This document shows positions 46,383 to 55,448 of a stretch of DNA of 64,000 nt, in pieces. The notes beneath the pieces are model-generated. The model worked only from the letters and a program-made list of their open reading frames with translations, made no database searches and was not told where the DNA came from. Each line of letters begins with the position of its first letter. Within the stretch, counting starts at the first letter, position 1. The position numbers were made by a program, and so were the translations under genes. This DNA comes from Leptodesmis sichuanensis A121 (lineage in GTDB: Bacteria; Cyanobacteriota; Cyanobacteriia; Leptolyngbyales; Leptolyngbyaceae), in NCBI RefSeq assembly GCF_021379005.1, contig NZ_CP075171.1:2666001-2730000 (forward strand). Reading direction: 5' to 3'.

Positions 46383-46979
46383 TTACACAGCAGCAAAGTA
46401 GTCCTTAGATTTCACGGGATCAGGATTCATGGTGGCATCACCGGGCTTCCAACCAGCGGGGCACACTTCATCTGGGTGAGATTGGACGTACTGAATGGCT
46501 TGCAGAGTCCGCAGGGTTTCATCCACGCTGCGACCAAAAGCCAGGTTGTTGATAGTTGCGTGTTGAATCACACCATCTTTGTCAATCAGGAACAGACCCC
46601 GCAGGGCGATCCCGGCATCAGTCAACACGTTGTAAGCAGTACTGATTTCCTTCTTGATATCAGAAACCAGTGGGTAATTGAGGTCGCCCACGCCACCAGA
46701 TTTGCGATCGGTTTGAATCCAGGCGAGGTGAGAAAATTCACTATCGACAGAAACGCCCAGGATCTCGGTGTTCAGGTTCTTGAATTCCTCGTAGCGATCG
46801 CTAAAGGCCGTGATTTCCGTCGGGCAAACAAAGGTGAAGTCTAAAGGATAGAAGAACAGAACCACGTACTTGCCCCGGTAGTCAGACAACTTGATGGTCT
46901 TAAACTCTTGATCAACGACAGCCGTAGCTGTGAAATCGGGAGCCGATTGACCGACCCGCAAGCATCCTTCTTGAGTCAT
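46383..46979 (-). CDS. 2-Cys peroxiredoxin
   Basis: 198 residues. Peroxidatic Cys52 in DFTFVCPTE and resolving Cys173 in DEVCPAGW mark a typical 2-Cys peroxiredoxin of the AhpC/Prx1 class. The C-terminal YF motif (KDYFAAV) is the feature linked to over-oxidation sensitivity in this class. It reduces H2O2 and alkyl hydroperoxides in the cytosol using thioredoxins. It has its own promoter region and terminator, so it is monocistronic. Confidence 0.96.
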   Translation of the reverse strand: MTQEGCLRVGQSAPDFTATAVVDQEFKTIKLSDYRGKYVVLFFYPLDFTFVCPTEITAFSDRYEEFKNLNTEILGVSVDSEFSHLAWIQTDRKSGGVGDLNYPLVSDIKKEISTAYNVLTDAGIALRGLFLIDKDGVIQHATINNLAFGRSVDETLRTLQAIQYVQSHPDEVCPAGWKPGDATMNPDPVKSKDYFAAV

Positions 46980-47323
46980 GAGATAGTAGTCTCCTTATAG
47001 TGGATTGCGTCGTTTTTACCTTGGTAGGAGCGCAGTCAAGGCTGCTGGCTATTCAATCAAGGCCAACAGGACTTACTGTATAAGTTACGAACAGTTACAA
47101 CTATATCATAGTCATAACGATTTTGAGATAGTTACAGCAATTTGAGTCTGTCCACCCAGGATATGCATCCCCCAGAACAACGCACTCTCCTGTTCATTTG
47201 GAGGCCAGCCTGGAAATTGCGGGTCAAGTCTTTGCGTGGGGAACTAACGGCTACTAACGGCTACGGAACCTTTGGAATGTGTGTCAGAATTGAATTTCAT
47301 TAATACGTAAGAGCGATCGATAC
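46980..47323. other. Divergent intergenic region
   Basis: 344 bases between the peroxiredoxin and DinG-like genes. The part nearest the peroxiredoxin start is AT-rich with TTATA/TATAA-like boxes (about 47085-47130). A duplicated GGCTACTAAC-type unit occurs at about 47240-47265. No gene recognised. Confidence 0.4.
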
Positions 47324-48889
47324 GTGATTGAGGTAGAAGTCCATCAGCAACTTCGCGCATTTCTGCGGCAACAGGGCGAGTCAGACTGGCCCCACCATCT
47401 GACGATGGCTCGCCTGGTTGCCAGAGCGTTGCGGTTAGGCCGGAGTGCATTAATTCAGACCAGCGCGTTCTCTGGTTACCACGAACGCTATCGCTTGAGC
47501 TATTTGGTGCCAATCCTGATGTGGGATGGCCCAGTCATTTTAGTGGTTCCTGAGACTACCCAGCAGCGGTTGTTGATGGTGGAAATTCCCCAATTGCGCC
47601 AGTGGATTCCCATTAGCAAATCGATTCAGACGGGCGATCGCCTGCCTTCACCCGATTTTCAGGGAGTTCTGTTAGTGACCCCAGAGTCCTGGTTGAACGA
47701 TCGCTTGCATCATCAAGGCCGCTTTCCCGACGAAATTCCTGTAATTCTGGATGGAGCAGATGATTTAGAAGCCTGGGTGCGCGAACAATTAACCGTTCAT
47801 CTTCAGCCCAGCGATTGGGATCGCTTAATGCTGGCCTGTCCTGACCAGAGAGCAGCCATTCGGGATGCGCGGGTTCAGCTCACAAAAACAATCTTTCAGC
47901 ATCCAGCCAATCCTTACGACTGCTATCTAATCGAGCCTTGCGAACAAACGATTCTGCGCGATCTATTTCTCACCCTGCAGCATTCAGCCGCTGCTCATCC
48001 CACTTATGCAGCCGTTCCTTTTTCCCATTTACCTGATCCCTGGCCTGCTTTCTGGCGATCGTTGCAACGACCAGAAGCCATGCTCTGGGCAGATTTATCC
48101 CGTGCTCATGGTTCCTTCTCGCTCTATTGTGGGCCTGCGGATGTTGCCTCGGATCTGGAACCCGTGTGGTCGCGGCAACCAATTGTTCTGGTGGGGGGTG
48201 CCCTCGATTTAGACGCAGATGCAACCGTCTATCGGCAACGGCTGGGACTGGGTGATTTAACCTGTCTCAAGTTTTCTCCCGATCGGCAAGAAGAATTAAT
48301 TCATTTGTACTTGCCAGAAAAGCTGCCCATGCCCAATACCCCTCAGTTTCAGGCAGCTTTACTGCAGGAAATGCATACCTTACTCAGCCTGAGTGCTGGG
48401 GTACAGGGATTAACCGTCCTGCTGGTGGGCGATACTCCCTTGAAAGCTCAGGTCGGTTCAATCCTGGCTTCCGAATTTGGGTCGAGAGTGCAGGTCGAGC
48501 GCACCTGCCTGGATGACAACGCAATTCTGGTGACGGGCTGGGAATTCTGGCGGCAACACCAGCACGTCCTGCCGTCTCCCCATTTACTCGCGATCGCCAC
48601 CCTGCCCATTCCCTCCCTGGAACATCCCTTAGTCGCAGGACGAGTGGCTTACTACAAAAAATTGCGCCAGGACTGGTTTCGCCTGTATCTACTGCCAGAA
48701 GCCTTGAGTGAATTGCAACGGGCGATCGCTCCAGTCCGAGATTGTCAGGGAGTGGTGGCCCTGTTAGATAGCCGAGTGGTTCACCGTAGTTATGGACATC
48801 AGGTTCTGTCTGCCCTCACTCCTCTGGCTCGGATCAACTATTTAGATCTCAGTCTGTTTCCCCGATCGGATTACTCCATTTTTGAGTGA
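47324..48889 (+). CDS. DinG-like helicase homologue with degenerate motifs
   Basis: 521 residues, GTG start at 47324 (MIEVEVHQQLRAFLRQQG). The layout resembles the XPD/DinG superfamily-2 group: an early ALIQTSAFSGYHERYRLSYL where Walker A is expected, but without GxGKT, and VILDGADDLEAWV where DEAH is expected, now DGAD. The C-terminal end has the family-like GRVAYYKKLRQDWFRLYLLP and VALLDSRVVHRSYGHQVLSAL blocks (motif VI region), though the Arg pattern is altered. No iron-sulphur Cys cluster is evident. It is probably a catalytically inactive paralogue that kept a binding role; the homology is inferred from the overall order of blocks. Confidence 0.65.
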   Translation: MIEVEVHQQLRAFLRQQGESDWPHHLTMARLVARALRLGRSALIQTSAFSGYHERYRLSYLVPILMWDGPVILVVPETTQQRLLMVEIPQLRQWIPISKSIQTGDRLPSPDFQGVLLVTPESWLNDRLHHQGRFPDEIPVILDGADDLEAWVREQLTVHLQPSDWDRLMLACPDQRAAIRDARVQLTKTIFQHPANPYDCYLIEPCEQTILRDLFLTLQHSAAAHPTYAAVPFSHLPDPWPAFWRSLQRPEAMLWADLSRAHGSFSLYCGPADVASDLEPVWSRQPIVLVGGALDLDADATVYRQRLGLGDLTCLKFSPDRQEELIHLYLPEKLPMPNTPQFQAALLQEMHTLLSLSAGVQGLTVLLVGDTPLKAQVGSILASEFGSRVQVERTCLDDNAILVTGWEFWRQHQHVLPSPHLLAIATLPIPSLEHPLVAGRVAYYKKLRQDWFRLYLLPEALSELQRAIAPVRDCQGVVALLDSRVVHRSYGHQVLSALTPLARINYLDLSLFPRSDYSIFE

Positions 48890-48963
48890 TATTTTTCCGG
48901 GACGATCGAGCAGAGCCACGCGCTATCATCAACTATGCAAACTACTTGAATAAGTCATTAACA

Positions 48964-49176
48964 ATGGGCGACTCGAAGCGACGGAAAGAAACCTTAGGAG
49001 AAAAGTACGGGCAAGAACCCAACATTCTTCCCTGGATTCCCATTTCTAAAACTCAAGCCACTCAGTTCGTGAAATGGAGTACTCGGGGAGCCTGGGTTGG
49101 GATTGGATTACTGGTGGTCTGGTGGATTACCGTCCGTTTTTTGGGGCCAGCGTTTGGCTGGTGGCAGGTGAGCTAA
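48964..49176 (+). CDS. DUF2839 family small membrane protein
   Basis: 70 residues. A charged start MGDSKRRKETLGEKYGQEPN is followed by one membrane helix (GAWVGIGLLVVWWITVRFLG). The N-terminal KRRKETLGEKYG pattern marks DUF2839, a family of cyanobacteria and some plastids. Function unknown. ATG 48964 is the natural start; the longer frame from 48886 is not family-like. Its last four bases overlap the end of the convergent gene at 49173. Confidence 0.8.
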   Translation: MGDSKRRKETLGEKYGQEPNILPWIPISKTQATQFVKWSTRGAWVGIGLLVVWWITVRFLGPAFGWWQVS

Positions 49177-49964
49177 CCCTGCTTAGGAGTGGCAATCACT
49201 CGAGATTTGGCTACAGACTGATAGCCTGTAGCCGGATACTGATCAACGTGCTGAAAGATGGCTATAGGCGCAACAATTCGGCAACTAAAAAATTCGATCG
49301 CGGCTCGTTGATCTGGATAAATCAAAACCTTGGGGGAAAGGTCTTTAGGCGGAGTAGTGTGCCATTGCCACGCAACTTGAGCAGGTACGGCATTAATTAA
49401 CCGATGGTGTGTCCAGTCCTGTCGCTTGCCAGAGGCTCCGAACTCCCGTAACTCCCGCTGCAGGAGAGACGCAATCACAAACGATAGGGCAGAGCGATCG
49501 CCGTCGATCGCCTCCATCACATGAGCCAGAGCCCCTGCAGGCTGAGGCGGCGAATCCTTTAGATCCTGATCTAAAACCGCTTGTAATTGAGCCGTTGTAC
49601 TCAGGGCTTCGGGAACCGCCCATGTTGTCCCCATCCCCTCATTCGGAAGCCGGGATAAATAGGTGACAAGTCTGATGCCCGGTTTTAACCGCAGACCAGG
49701 TAGCTTCAGCAATGCAGATCCCGGATTAACTGTGCTGACAAACCATTTCCCTCTCAAATTGGGAGCATGGGTTTCTAATTCCGGCGTCCCCCCGAAATTA
49801 AATAGTCCTCCCAATTCGGCAAGAGAGCCTGGCTCCGGAGGTTCCTCCTCATCCATTGGCGCTTGCAATCGAGGATTGTCTTCTCCTGCAGGCAGCACCA
49901 GAGCACTTTTGAGATACTGCCGGATCTTGTGTAATGTTTCGAGAGGCACTGTTTGAATGGACAT
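49173..49964 (-). CDS. Conserved hypothetical protein
   Basis: 263 residues starting MSIQTVPLETLHKIRQYLKS. An acidic Glu/Pro stretch follows (about residues 35-50), then a soluble C-terminal region with RLVTYLSRLPNEGMGTTW and RSALSFVIASLLQRELREFG. No signal peptide or recognised domain. Looks like a cyanobacterial conserved protein. It converges on the DUF2839 gene with a 4-bp overlap of the stop codons. Confidence 0.7.
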   Translation of the reverse strand: MSIQTVPLETLHKIRQYLKSALVLPAGEDNPRLQAPMDEEEPPEPGSLAELGGLFNFGGTPELETHAPNLRGKWFVSTVNPGSALLKLPGLRLKPGIRLVTYLSRLPNEGMGTTWAVPEALSTTAQLQAVLDQDLKDSPPQPAGALAHVMEAIDGDRSALSFVIASLLQRELREFGASGKRQDWTHHRLINAVPAQVAWQWHTTPPKDLSPKVLIYPDQRAAIEFFSCRIVAPIAIFQHVDQYPATGYQSVAKSRVIATPKQG

Positions 49965-49991
49965 AAAAAGTAGTTAGGCGAATATTCGGTT

Positions 49992-50020
49992 GTAGAGATG
50001 TTCTGCAGAAATGTCTCTAC
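49992..50020. repeat. Short palindromic repeat (REP-like)
   Basis: Hairpin starting GTAGAGATGTT and ending AAATGTCTCTAC around CTGCAG, related to 4047-4071. Lies in the short gap upstream of the gene ending at 49173 and of the DUF6737-like gene. Confidence 0.5.
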
Positions 50021-50091
50021 CCATAAAACCAATAGATTTGAAACGCCAGGTGACATTGGCAAGAGTGAGTGGAATCAATAGAGTGTGCCCA

Positions 50092-50340
50092 TTATTCGCC
50101 CATCTCTTGTTCCGCACCTCTTGCCAATTCTGTCCAGGCTTGCTGCACCAACCTCGGCCACAGCAGCAAGAAAAATCCCATCCAGATCAGAATCGGCAGC
50201 GCAACCAAAGCCGTGAACCAGAGGCGATGCCCTAACCACCAACTGCCTGCGATCAACCCATTTCCAGTGAGCAGAATTGACCAGGGTTGGCACCACCAGG
50301 GTTTATAGTTCCAGGGATTGATGGATTGGTGATTAGACAT
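50092..50340 (-). CDS. Small membrane protein, DUF6737-like
   Basis: 82 residues with two membrane helices: WWCQPWSILLTGNGLIAGSW and WFTALVALPILIWMGFFLLL. The N-terminal NPWNYKPWWCQPWSILLTG block is highly conserved in small cyanobacterial proteins; the DUF number is from memory. Function unknown, likely thylakoid or plasma membrane. ATG 50340 has GGAG nine bases upstream. Confidence 0.75.
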   Translation of the reverse strand: MSNHQSINPWNYKPWWCQPWSILLTGNGLIAGSWWLGHRLWFTALVALPILIWMGFFLLLWPRLVQQAWTELARGAEQEMGE

Positions 50341-50474
50341 CAATTGCTACTCCGGAGGGATTACAGCCTATGAGCTAAAACGCTGATGATTCAATTCGTC
50401 GAGACATTCGCTTTTTACCACGATACGCCTACAATAAAGCTAAAGTAAGTACATATACACAGACGGATAAACTT

Positions 50475-50762
50475 ATGGCTAGTGGCGAATCTCAGGTGCA
50501 GGGTTCTCTGTCAGAGCGGGAACTGCAGGTGATTGAACTGGTGGCCGCTGGCTTAACGAACCAGGAAATTGCCGAAAAACTGGAAATTAGCAAGCGTACG
50601 GTTGATAATCACATCAGCAACATTCTGACCAAAACGGAGACTGAAAATCGGGTAGCTCTGGTTCGTTGGGCACTTCAGTGGGGCAAAGTTTGTATTGACA
50701 ATGTTAACTGTTGTCCCTTACCAGAACCCAGCAATGGAAATGGCAGTATGCCTGCATCTTAA
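50475..50762 (+). CDS. pedR: PedR-like LuxR-type redox regulator
   Basis: 95 residues, a stand-alone LuxR helix-turn-helix: LSERELQVIELVAAGLTNQE then ISKRTVDNHISNIL. The C-terminal CIDNVNCCPLPEP tail contains the Cys residues linked with redox control through thioredoxin in Synechocystis PedR (Ssl0564), which switches genes with photosynthetic electron flow. Size, order and tail fit that orthologue. DNA-binding and probably dimeric. A palindromic repeat lies directly after the stop. Confidence 0.85.
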   Translation: MASGESQVQGSLSERELQVIELVAAGLTNQEIAEKLEISKRTVDNHISNILTKTETENRVALVRWALQWGKVCIDNVNCCPLPEPSNGNGSMPAS

Positions 50763-50851
50763 ACCAAGTTCAGCGAGAGAACGATCGTTTCCCGATCAGA
50801 GAAACTCCAGTTCTGGACTTGAACCCAGTTCTGGACTTGGACAAGGTTTAA
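50759..50851 (+). repeat. Dispersed palindromic repeat, copy 4 of 5 (with internal duplication)
   Basis: Starts TTAAACCAAGTTCAGCGAGAG and ends CTTGGACAAGGTTTAA. It contains a second copy of AGTTCTGGACTTG inside (about 50809-50836), which makes it roughly 19 bp longer than the others. It touches the pedR stop codon. Reverse orientation relative to copies at 28615, 29172 and 54809. Confidence 0.75.
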
Positions 50852-50905
50852 TTTTCAGGTAGAAAACGGCAGAAGATAGAGGTCAGAAAGCCGAAGGGAA
50901 AGCCC

Positions 50906-51178
50906 ATGAAGTATTCTATTCGCTGCGCTAGCTTACCGCTGGCGATTTATCGTGAAGTTGCGGCCCATCTCCAGCAGGTAGAAGGGGTACAGGTCGAATT
51001 AGTACCACAGCAATCTCAGCAGTTTGACTATCAATTGAGTCAAATCGATCGCCTCCAAATCCACTATCCTCAAAACGTTTCCACCGCTGTTCAGCAACGA
51101 GTGGAACAGATTTTGGCGTACTATAGCGATCGCTACGGCCACTGGGAAACGGTGGATGATGCAACGGCTATCCGCTAA
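50906..51178 (+). CDS. Conserved hypothetical protein
   Basis: 90 residues, MKYSIRCASLPLAIYREVAA..., mixed alpha/beta pattern with QVEGVQVELVPQQSQQFDYQ and a hydrophobic RLQIHYP. It ends at 51178, about 70 bp before hisS on the same strand. No domain recognised; the ribosome site GAAGGGA precedes the ATG. Likely a cyanobacterial conserved protein. Confidence 0.65.
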   Translation: MKYSIRCASLPLAIYREVAAHLQQVEGVQVELVPQQSQQFDYQLSQIDRLQIHYPQNVSTAVQQRVEQILAYYSDRYGHWETVDDATAIR

Positions 51179-51248
51179 TTTTCGGTTCTCGCTGGGTAGT
51201 TAACGTTGTCAATTTTGGCAGTCTTTCAGCTTTGGCAAGATTACAGTT

Positions 51249-52535
51249 ATGGGTTTGATTCAAGCACTGCGTGGAACACGGGATATTCTGCCCGATGAAA
51301 TTCGCTACTGGCAACAGGTAGAATCTGTCGTCCGCGTGATTTTCGATCGCGCCACCTATCAGGAAGTTCGTACCCCCATTTTTGAGCAAACCGCCTTGTT
51401 TGAGCGGAGCATTGGAGAAGCCACAGATATTGTGGGTAAGGAAATGTATACCTTTAAGGATCGGGGCGATCGCTCGATTACCCTGCGTCCAGAAGGTACG
51501 GCAGGCGTAGTGCGAGCCTTTATTGAACACAGTCTGGCAGCCCAGGGAAGTGTACAACGGCTCTGGTATGGTGGCCCCATGTTTCGTTACGAACGGCCCC
51601 AGGCAGGACGCTATCGCCAGTTTCATCAGATTGGGGTCGAGGTGTTGGGCAGTCCATCTCCCCGCGCCGATGTGGAAGTGATTGCTCTCTTGAATGATAT
51701 TCTGCAAAACCTGGGCTTCAAAACCCTGGAACTGAACCTGAATTCAATCGGTACGTTGAGCGATCGCCAGCAGTATCGGGAAGCGTTAATTTCTTATCTC
51801 ACTCCTTACAAGCAGGAATTGGATGCAGACTCTCAGGATCGCCTGACTCGGAACCCCTTGAGAATTCTGGATAGTAAAGACGAGCGCACCCAGGTCATTC
51901 TTAAAGAAGCTCCCGACATTCTGGAGCACCTCAGTCCCGATTCTCAGGCCCGGTTTGATCAGGTACAGCAGTTATTGAGTGATCTGGGAATCTCCTACGT
52001 CATCAATACTCGCCTGGTACGGGGTCTGGACTACTATACCCACACTGTGTTTGAAATTATGTCAGCCGATCTGGGGGCACAGGCAACAGTCGGAGCTGGA
52101 GGACGCTACGATGGCCTGGTGAGTGAACTGGGCGGCCCTGATACTCCGGCGGTGGGATGGGCGATCGGCCTTGAACGATTGATTCTGTTACTGCAACAAC
52201 TGCAAGCTTTACCGCACCCGACCATTGACTTTTATCTGGTTTCCAGAGGATCACGAGCAGAAGCCCAGTCTCTAGTTATCGCTCAAACTCTGCGTCAACA
52301 GGGCTTTACCGTTGAAATGGATTTGAGCGGTAGTGCGTTTGGCAAACAATTTAAGCGAGCCGATCGCAGTGGAGCCGCCGCCTGTTTAATTCTGGGAGAT
52401 GAGGAGGCCGCATCCCAAACAGTACAACTCAAGTGGTTGACGACTGGAGAACAGGAAGCGATCGCCCAAACCGATCTACCGTCCGTGGCTAATAAACTGC
52501 GAGATCAAATTCAGCGCTTGAGAGCGAACCATTAA
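51249..52535 (+). CDS. hisS: Histidyl-tRNA synthetase
   Basis: 428 residues, class II synthetase. N-terminus LIQALRGTRDILPDEIRYW, motif 2 in GPMFRYERPQAGRYRQFHQ, the histidine-binding loops LVRGLDYYTHTVFE and GAGGRYDGLV, and motif 3 in AVGWAIGLERLILLL. The C-terminal anticodon-binding domain starts near residue 330. The enzyme charges tRNA-His. It may share a transcript with the small gene upstream. Confidence 0.97.
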   Translation: MGLIQALRGTRDILPDEIRYWQQVESVVRVIFDRATYQEVRTPIFEQTALFERSIGEATDIVGKEMYTFKDRGDRSITLRPEGTAGVVRAFIEHSLAAQGSVQRLWYGGPMFRYERPQAGRYRQFHQIGVEVLGSPSPRADVEVIALLNDILQNLGFKTLELNLNSIGTLSDRQQYREALISYLTPYKQELDADSQDRLTRNPLRILDSKDERTQVILKEAPDILEHLSPDSQARFDQVQQLLSDLGISYVINTRLVRGLDYYTHTVFEIMSADLGAQATVGAGGRYDGLVSELGGPDTPAVGWAIGLERLILLLQQLQALPHPTIDFYLVSRGSRAEAQSLVIAQTLRQQGFTVEMDLSGSAFGKQFKRADRSGAAACLILGDEEAASQTVQLKWLTTGEQEAIAQTDLPSVANKLRDQIQRLRANH

Positions 52536-52636
52536 CTTTTCTAACGGTCTGAATCCTCCAGGCACAGAGCACACCCTCCTGGCCTTAGAATTATCTCAAT
52601 TCTTTTGTACCGCTCTATAAATTAAGGAAATTCAGA

Positions 52637-53143
52637 ATGTCTGATCTGATCAAACCTTATAATGACGATCCGTTCACCGGGAATCTGTCTACTCCGATCA
52701 GCGATTCCGGCTTTACCAGAGCATTCATCAGCAATCTGCCTGCTTACCGCAAAGGGCTTTCTCCTCTGTTACGCGGGTTAGAAGTTGGTTTGGCCCACGG
52801 ATACTTCATCATTGGTCCCTGGGTGAAACTGGGTCCCCTGCGTGATTCAGAACATGCGGCTCTGGGTGGATTAATTTCTGGTATTGCGCTCATTTTGATT
52901 GCAACAGCCTGCCTTTCTGCCTACGGTCTGGTTCGGTTCTCCGATGAAAAGAGCACGGCAGCCGCTCAAGCCCAGGCCGCTTCTGGTCCTGTAGGGGTCA
53001 GTAGCTCCCTGGAAACCGAAGAAGGCTGGAGCCAGTTTGCAGGCGGCTTCTTTATTGGGGCAACGGGCGGTGCATTCACAGCCTATCTGCTACTGGTCAA
53101 CTTTGGAGTTGTTGATTCCATTTTCCGTGGATTGGTCAACTAA
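52637..53143 (+). CDS. psaL: Photosystem I reaction centre subunit XI (PsaL)
   Basis: 168 residues. N-terminus with DPFTGNLSTPISDSGFTRAF, then LPAYRKGLSPLLRGLEVGLA and three membrane helices (SGIALILIATACLSAYGLV and GGFFIGATGGAFTAYLLLVN among them). PsaL sits at the centre of the photosystem I trimer in the thylakoid membrane. GGAA lies upstream of the ATG. Followed by an intrinsic terminator. psaI is not found next to it in this window. Confidence 0.97.
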   Translation: MSDLIKPYNDDPFTGNLSTPISDSGFTRAFISNLPAYRKGLSPLLRGLEVGLAHGYFIIGPWVKLGPLRDSEHAALGGLISGIALILIATACLSAYGLVRFSDEKSTAAAQAQAASGPVGVSSSLETEEGWSQFAGGFFIGATGGAFTAYLLLVNFGVVDSIFRGLVN

Positions 53144-53177
53144 TCTCTCTTAATGCTCCTAATTCAGTCTCTGCTAA

Positions 53178-53203
53178 AGAAGGAGTCGCAAGGCTCCTTT
53201 TTT
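53178..53203 (+). terminator. Intrinsic terminator of psaL
   Basis: AAGGAG pairs with CTCCTT around TCGCAAGG, followed directly by a run of T. About 35 bp after the psaL stop. Confidence 0.8.
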
Positions 53204-53220
53204 AGTGGCTTCATAATAGA

Positions 53221-53254
53221 CCAACCCCGATCGCTTAACAGCGATCGGGGTTGG
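53221..53254. repeat. Long perfect palindrome between psaL and sigA
   Basis: CCAACCCCGATCGC / GCGATCGGGGTTGG, a perfect 14-bp stem with loop TTAACA. It contains two HIP1-like cores. Serves as a bidirectional stop candidate between convergent genes. Confidence 0.75.
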
Positions 53255-53295
53255 TCTTCAGAATCGTGAATTCAATAAGCCAGAATTCTTATTTA

Positions 53296-53365
53296 GGATA
53301 GGTTAGCGCAGCGTAACGCATCATTCCTAAGCTTTGATGCATTACGACTAACGCTTAATACATCC
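53296..53365. repeat. Dispersed hairpin repeat
   Basis: Left arm GGATAGGTTAGCGCAGCGTA and right arm TTAATACATCC with GCATTACGACTAACGC between form an imperfect inverted repeat of about 28 bp per arm. Related to the repeat at 18129-18157. Positioned 20 bp after the end of sigA (minus strand). Confidence 0.6.
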
Positions 53366-53384
53366 TAGAAGAAATGAAACAACC

Positions 53385-54533
53385 TTAGCGAATGTACTCT
53401 TTGAGGACGCTATTCCGATTGGGATGGCGTAACTTCCGCAGAGCTTTCGCTTCAATCTGACGGATGCGCTCACGAGTCACGTTGAAAATTTGACCGATTT
53501 CTTCCAGCGTTTTCATGCGCCCATCATCCAGACCATAGCGCAGGCGCAGAACATCGCGTTCACGAGGGCTGAGCGTATCCAGCACATTTTCCAGATCTTC
53601 CCGTAGCAGGTTCTTGGCCACCTGATCTTCCGGCATCTCGCCATCGGATTCAATAAAGTCGCCCAAACGAGAATCCTCTTCTTTCCCGATCGGCGTTTCC
53701 AGCGAAATCGGTAGTTGAGCCGACTTGGCAATAAACCGCAACTTTTCGATCGTCATTTCCATGCGAGTAGCGATTTCTTCTTCCGTCGGTTTGCGTCCCA
53801 TTTCTTGAGACAGCAGCTTGGTGGTTTTCTTGATTCTGGAAATGGTTTCGTAGAGGTGAACCGGAAGCCGGATGGTACGGGATTGATCCGCGATCGCCCG
53901 CGTGATCGCCTGCCGAATCCACCAGGTCGCGTAGGTAGAGAATTTGTACCCTTTTTCGTGGTCAAACTTCTCAGCCGCCCGAATCAGCCCCAGACTTCCC
54001 TCTTGAATCAAATCCTGGAAGGATAGTCCCCGGTTCATATACTTCTTAGCAATCGATACCACCAACCGCAAGTTGGATTGCACCATCTTATCCTTCGCCC
54101 GTCTGCCCAAGTGCAGGCGATGACGAAAAGCAGGCAGAGGCATATTGACCGCATTGGCCCACTCGTTATCTTGAGGAGTACGCTCTAACTGCTCCTGCAG
54201 CCCTTCCCGGATCCGTTCCAGTTCCAACAGATCGGCAATCTTACGAGCCAGTTCAATTTCCTCATCTGCACGCAGCAGCCTGATTCGCCCAATTTCTTGC
54301 AGGTACAAGCGAATTGAGTCTTCGGTGTAATGCTTCTTCTTCGCCTGTGTCCGACGGCGGCTTGTCCGGCCTTTACCGGCTTTACCATCGTCATCTTCTA
54401 CAGAACTCTCTCCTAAGACATCATCCTGATCGTCATCCTCGTCTCCAATGAGAAAATCCAACTCATTATCGGGTAGATCGTCGGAAGCGTTACTTAGCAA
54501 CTCAAGTTCGAGTACGTCATTGGCCTGGGTCAT
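53385..54533 (-). CDS. sigA: RNA polymerase primary sigma factor SigA (RpoD)
   Basis: 382 residues, group 1 sigma-70. After a very acidic region 1.1-like stretch (about residues 30-55) comes [15 protein letters not shown] (region 1.2), [20 protein letters not shown] and [18 protein letters not shown] (2.1-2.2), [20 protein letters not shown] (2.3-2.4), region 3 and [20 protein letters not shown] (4.2). It directs RNA polymerase to housekeeping promoters. The ATG at 54533 (MTQANDVL) has GAGG about eight bases upstream and is preferred over 54563. Confidence 0.96.
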   Translation of the reverse strand: MTQANDVLELELLSNASDDLPDNELDFLIGDEDDDQDDVLGESSVEDDDGKAGKGRTSRRRTQAKKKHYTEDSIRLYLQEIGRIRLLRADEEIELARKIADLLELERIREGLQEQLERTPQDNEWANAVNMPLPAFRHRLHLGRRAKDKMVQSNLRLVVSIAKKYMNRGLSFQDLIQEGSLGLIRAAEKFDHEKGYKFSTYATWWIRQAITRAIADQSRTIRLPVHLYETISRIKKTTKLLSQEMGRKPTEEEIATRMEMTIEKLRFIAKSAQLPISLETPIGKEEDSRLGDFIESDGEMPEDQVAKNLLREDLENVLDTLSPRERDVLRLRYGLDDGRMKTLEEIGQIFNVTRERIRQIEAKALRKLRHPNRNSVLKEYIR

Positions 54534-55448
54534 GCCGCGTTCCTCATGCTCCTTAACTAACAAACTGGGAATTGGATTAAATGTTGCATACCAACGCTAC
54601 CGGCAGCATACAAAGCGGGCAATGCTCAAAGCAGGTAGCTATGCTTCTGCTTGCCAGATCGTAGGGCTTACTCTCTAGTCCATAGCAGATAGCGCTTTAG
54701 GTAATAAAGATTGTGACAACGAATCATAGGGGCAGAATTCGTTTGAACCATCCGATTGTAGCTTTTCTCACAAATGTTATCCGCTTTTCATTCGGCTTTG
54801 CCATAGTTTTAAACCTTGTCCAAGCCCAGGACCGTAGTTTCTCTGAGCGGAAAACGACCGTTCTCTAGCTGGACTTGGTTTAGCAAGCGATTTATGACTT
54901 TCCATAACTGCATCGTTAATTTATCCCGATTAGCTTTTTAGCCAGAGCTAAAAGAAACTTTGGCCACTTGTGCAAGAGCGTATCGAGCTTTTAATTACCC
55001 TAGGCTTAAGCACAATGGCTGACTTGAGAACCGGGAAGCAAGAAAGCTTGCTAGCCGCATGAGTTAACCAGGAAAGTCACCTCTTTGCATACGTTAACTC
55101 AAATCTTACGAATTGAGGCCACTTCAGTATTAAGTTAAATCGCAAATCCACCGTAAGCGAGTTTTTGCCGATAAAAATCTCAGGGATTGCTGAAAAGCTT
55201 CAGCCATCTCTTGGTATTTCATTTTCTCTTTCTTATGAAATTCCTCTTTTCTATAAATAGGGATGATAAGTGGTGAATCAGGTTCTTTTAGCCTCACCGC
55301 TAATGGAAGTTCTTGTGTTTACCATCCTTTGATGACTCCTGGGGCAGCGAGTGAAGTAACCTTGATAGGCTTGATCGCCCTCCCCTCCATCCCCCTCTCC
55401 CCACCTCCTTCGATAGAATAAAGGACTGATACTATTGCTCGATTTTTC
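54534..55448. other. Long sigA/dusB divergent intergenic region
   Basis: 915 bases with no recognised gene. It contains the palindromic repeat at 54809-54882, a small hairpin TTTTAGC/GCTAAAA near 54938-54956 and a spaced inverted repeat GAGTTAAC ... GTTAACTC (about 55062-55105). The part next to sigA would hold its promoter. No tRNA or known small RNA was recognised. Confidence 0.5.
54809..54882 (-). repeat. Dispersed palindromic repeat, copy 3 of 5
   Basis: TTAAACCTTGTCCAAGCCCAG at one end and CTAGCTGGACTTGGTTTA at the other. Same orientation as the copies at 28615 and 29172. Confidence 0.8.

Noticed and set aside
54960-55120. Possible small RNA in the sigA/dusB gap
   Set aside because: Only a spaced inverted repeat and a weak hairpin are visible, with no promoter plus terminator pair.
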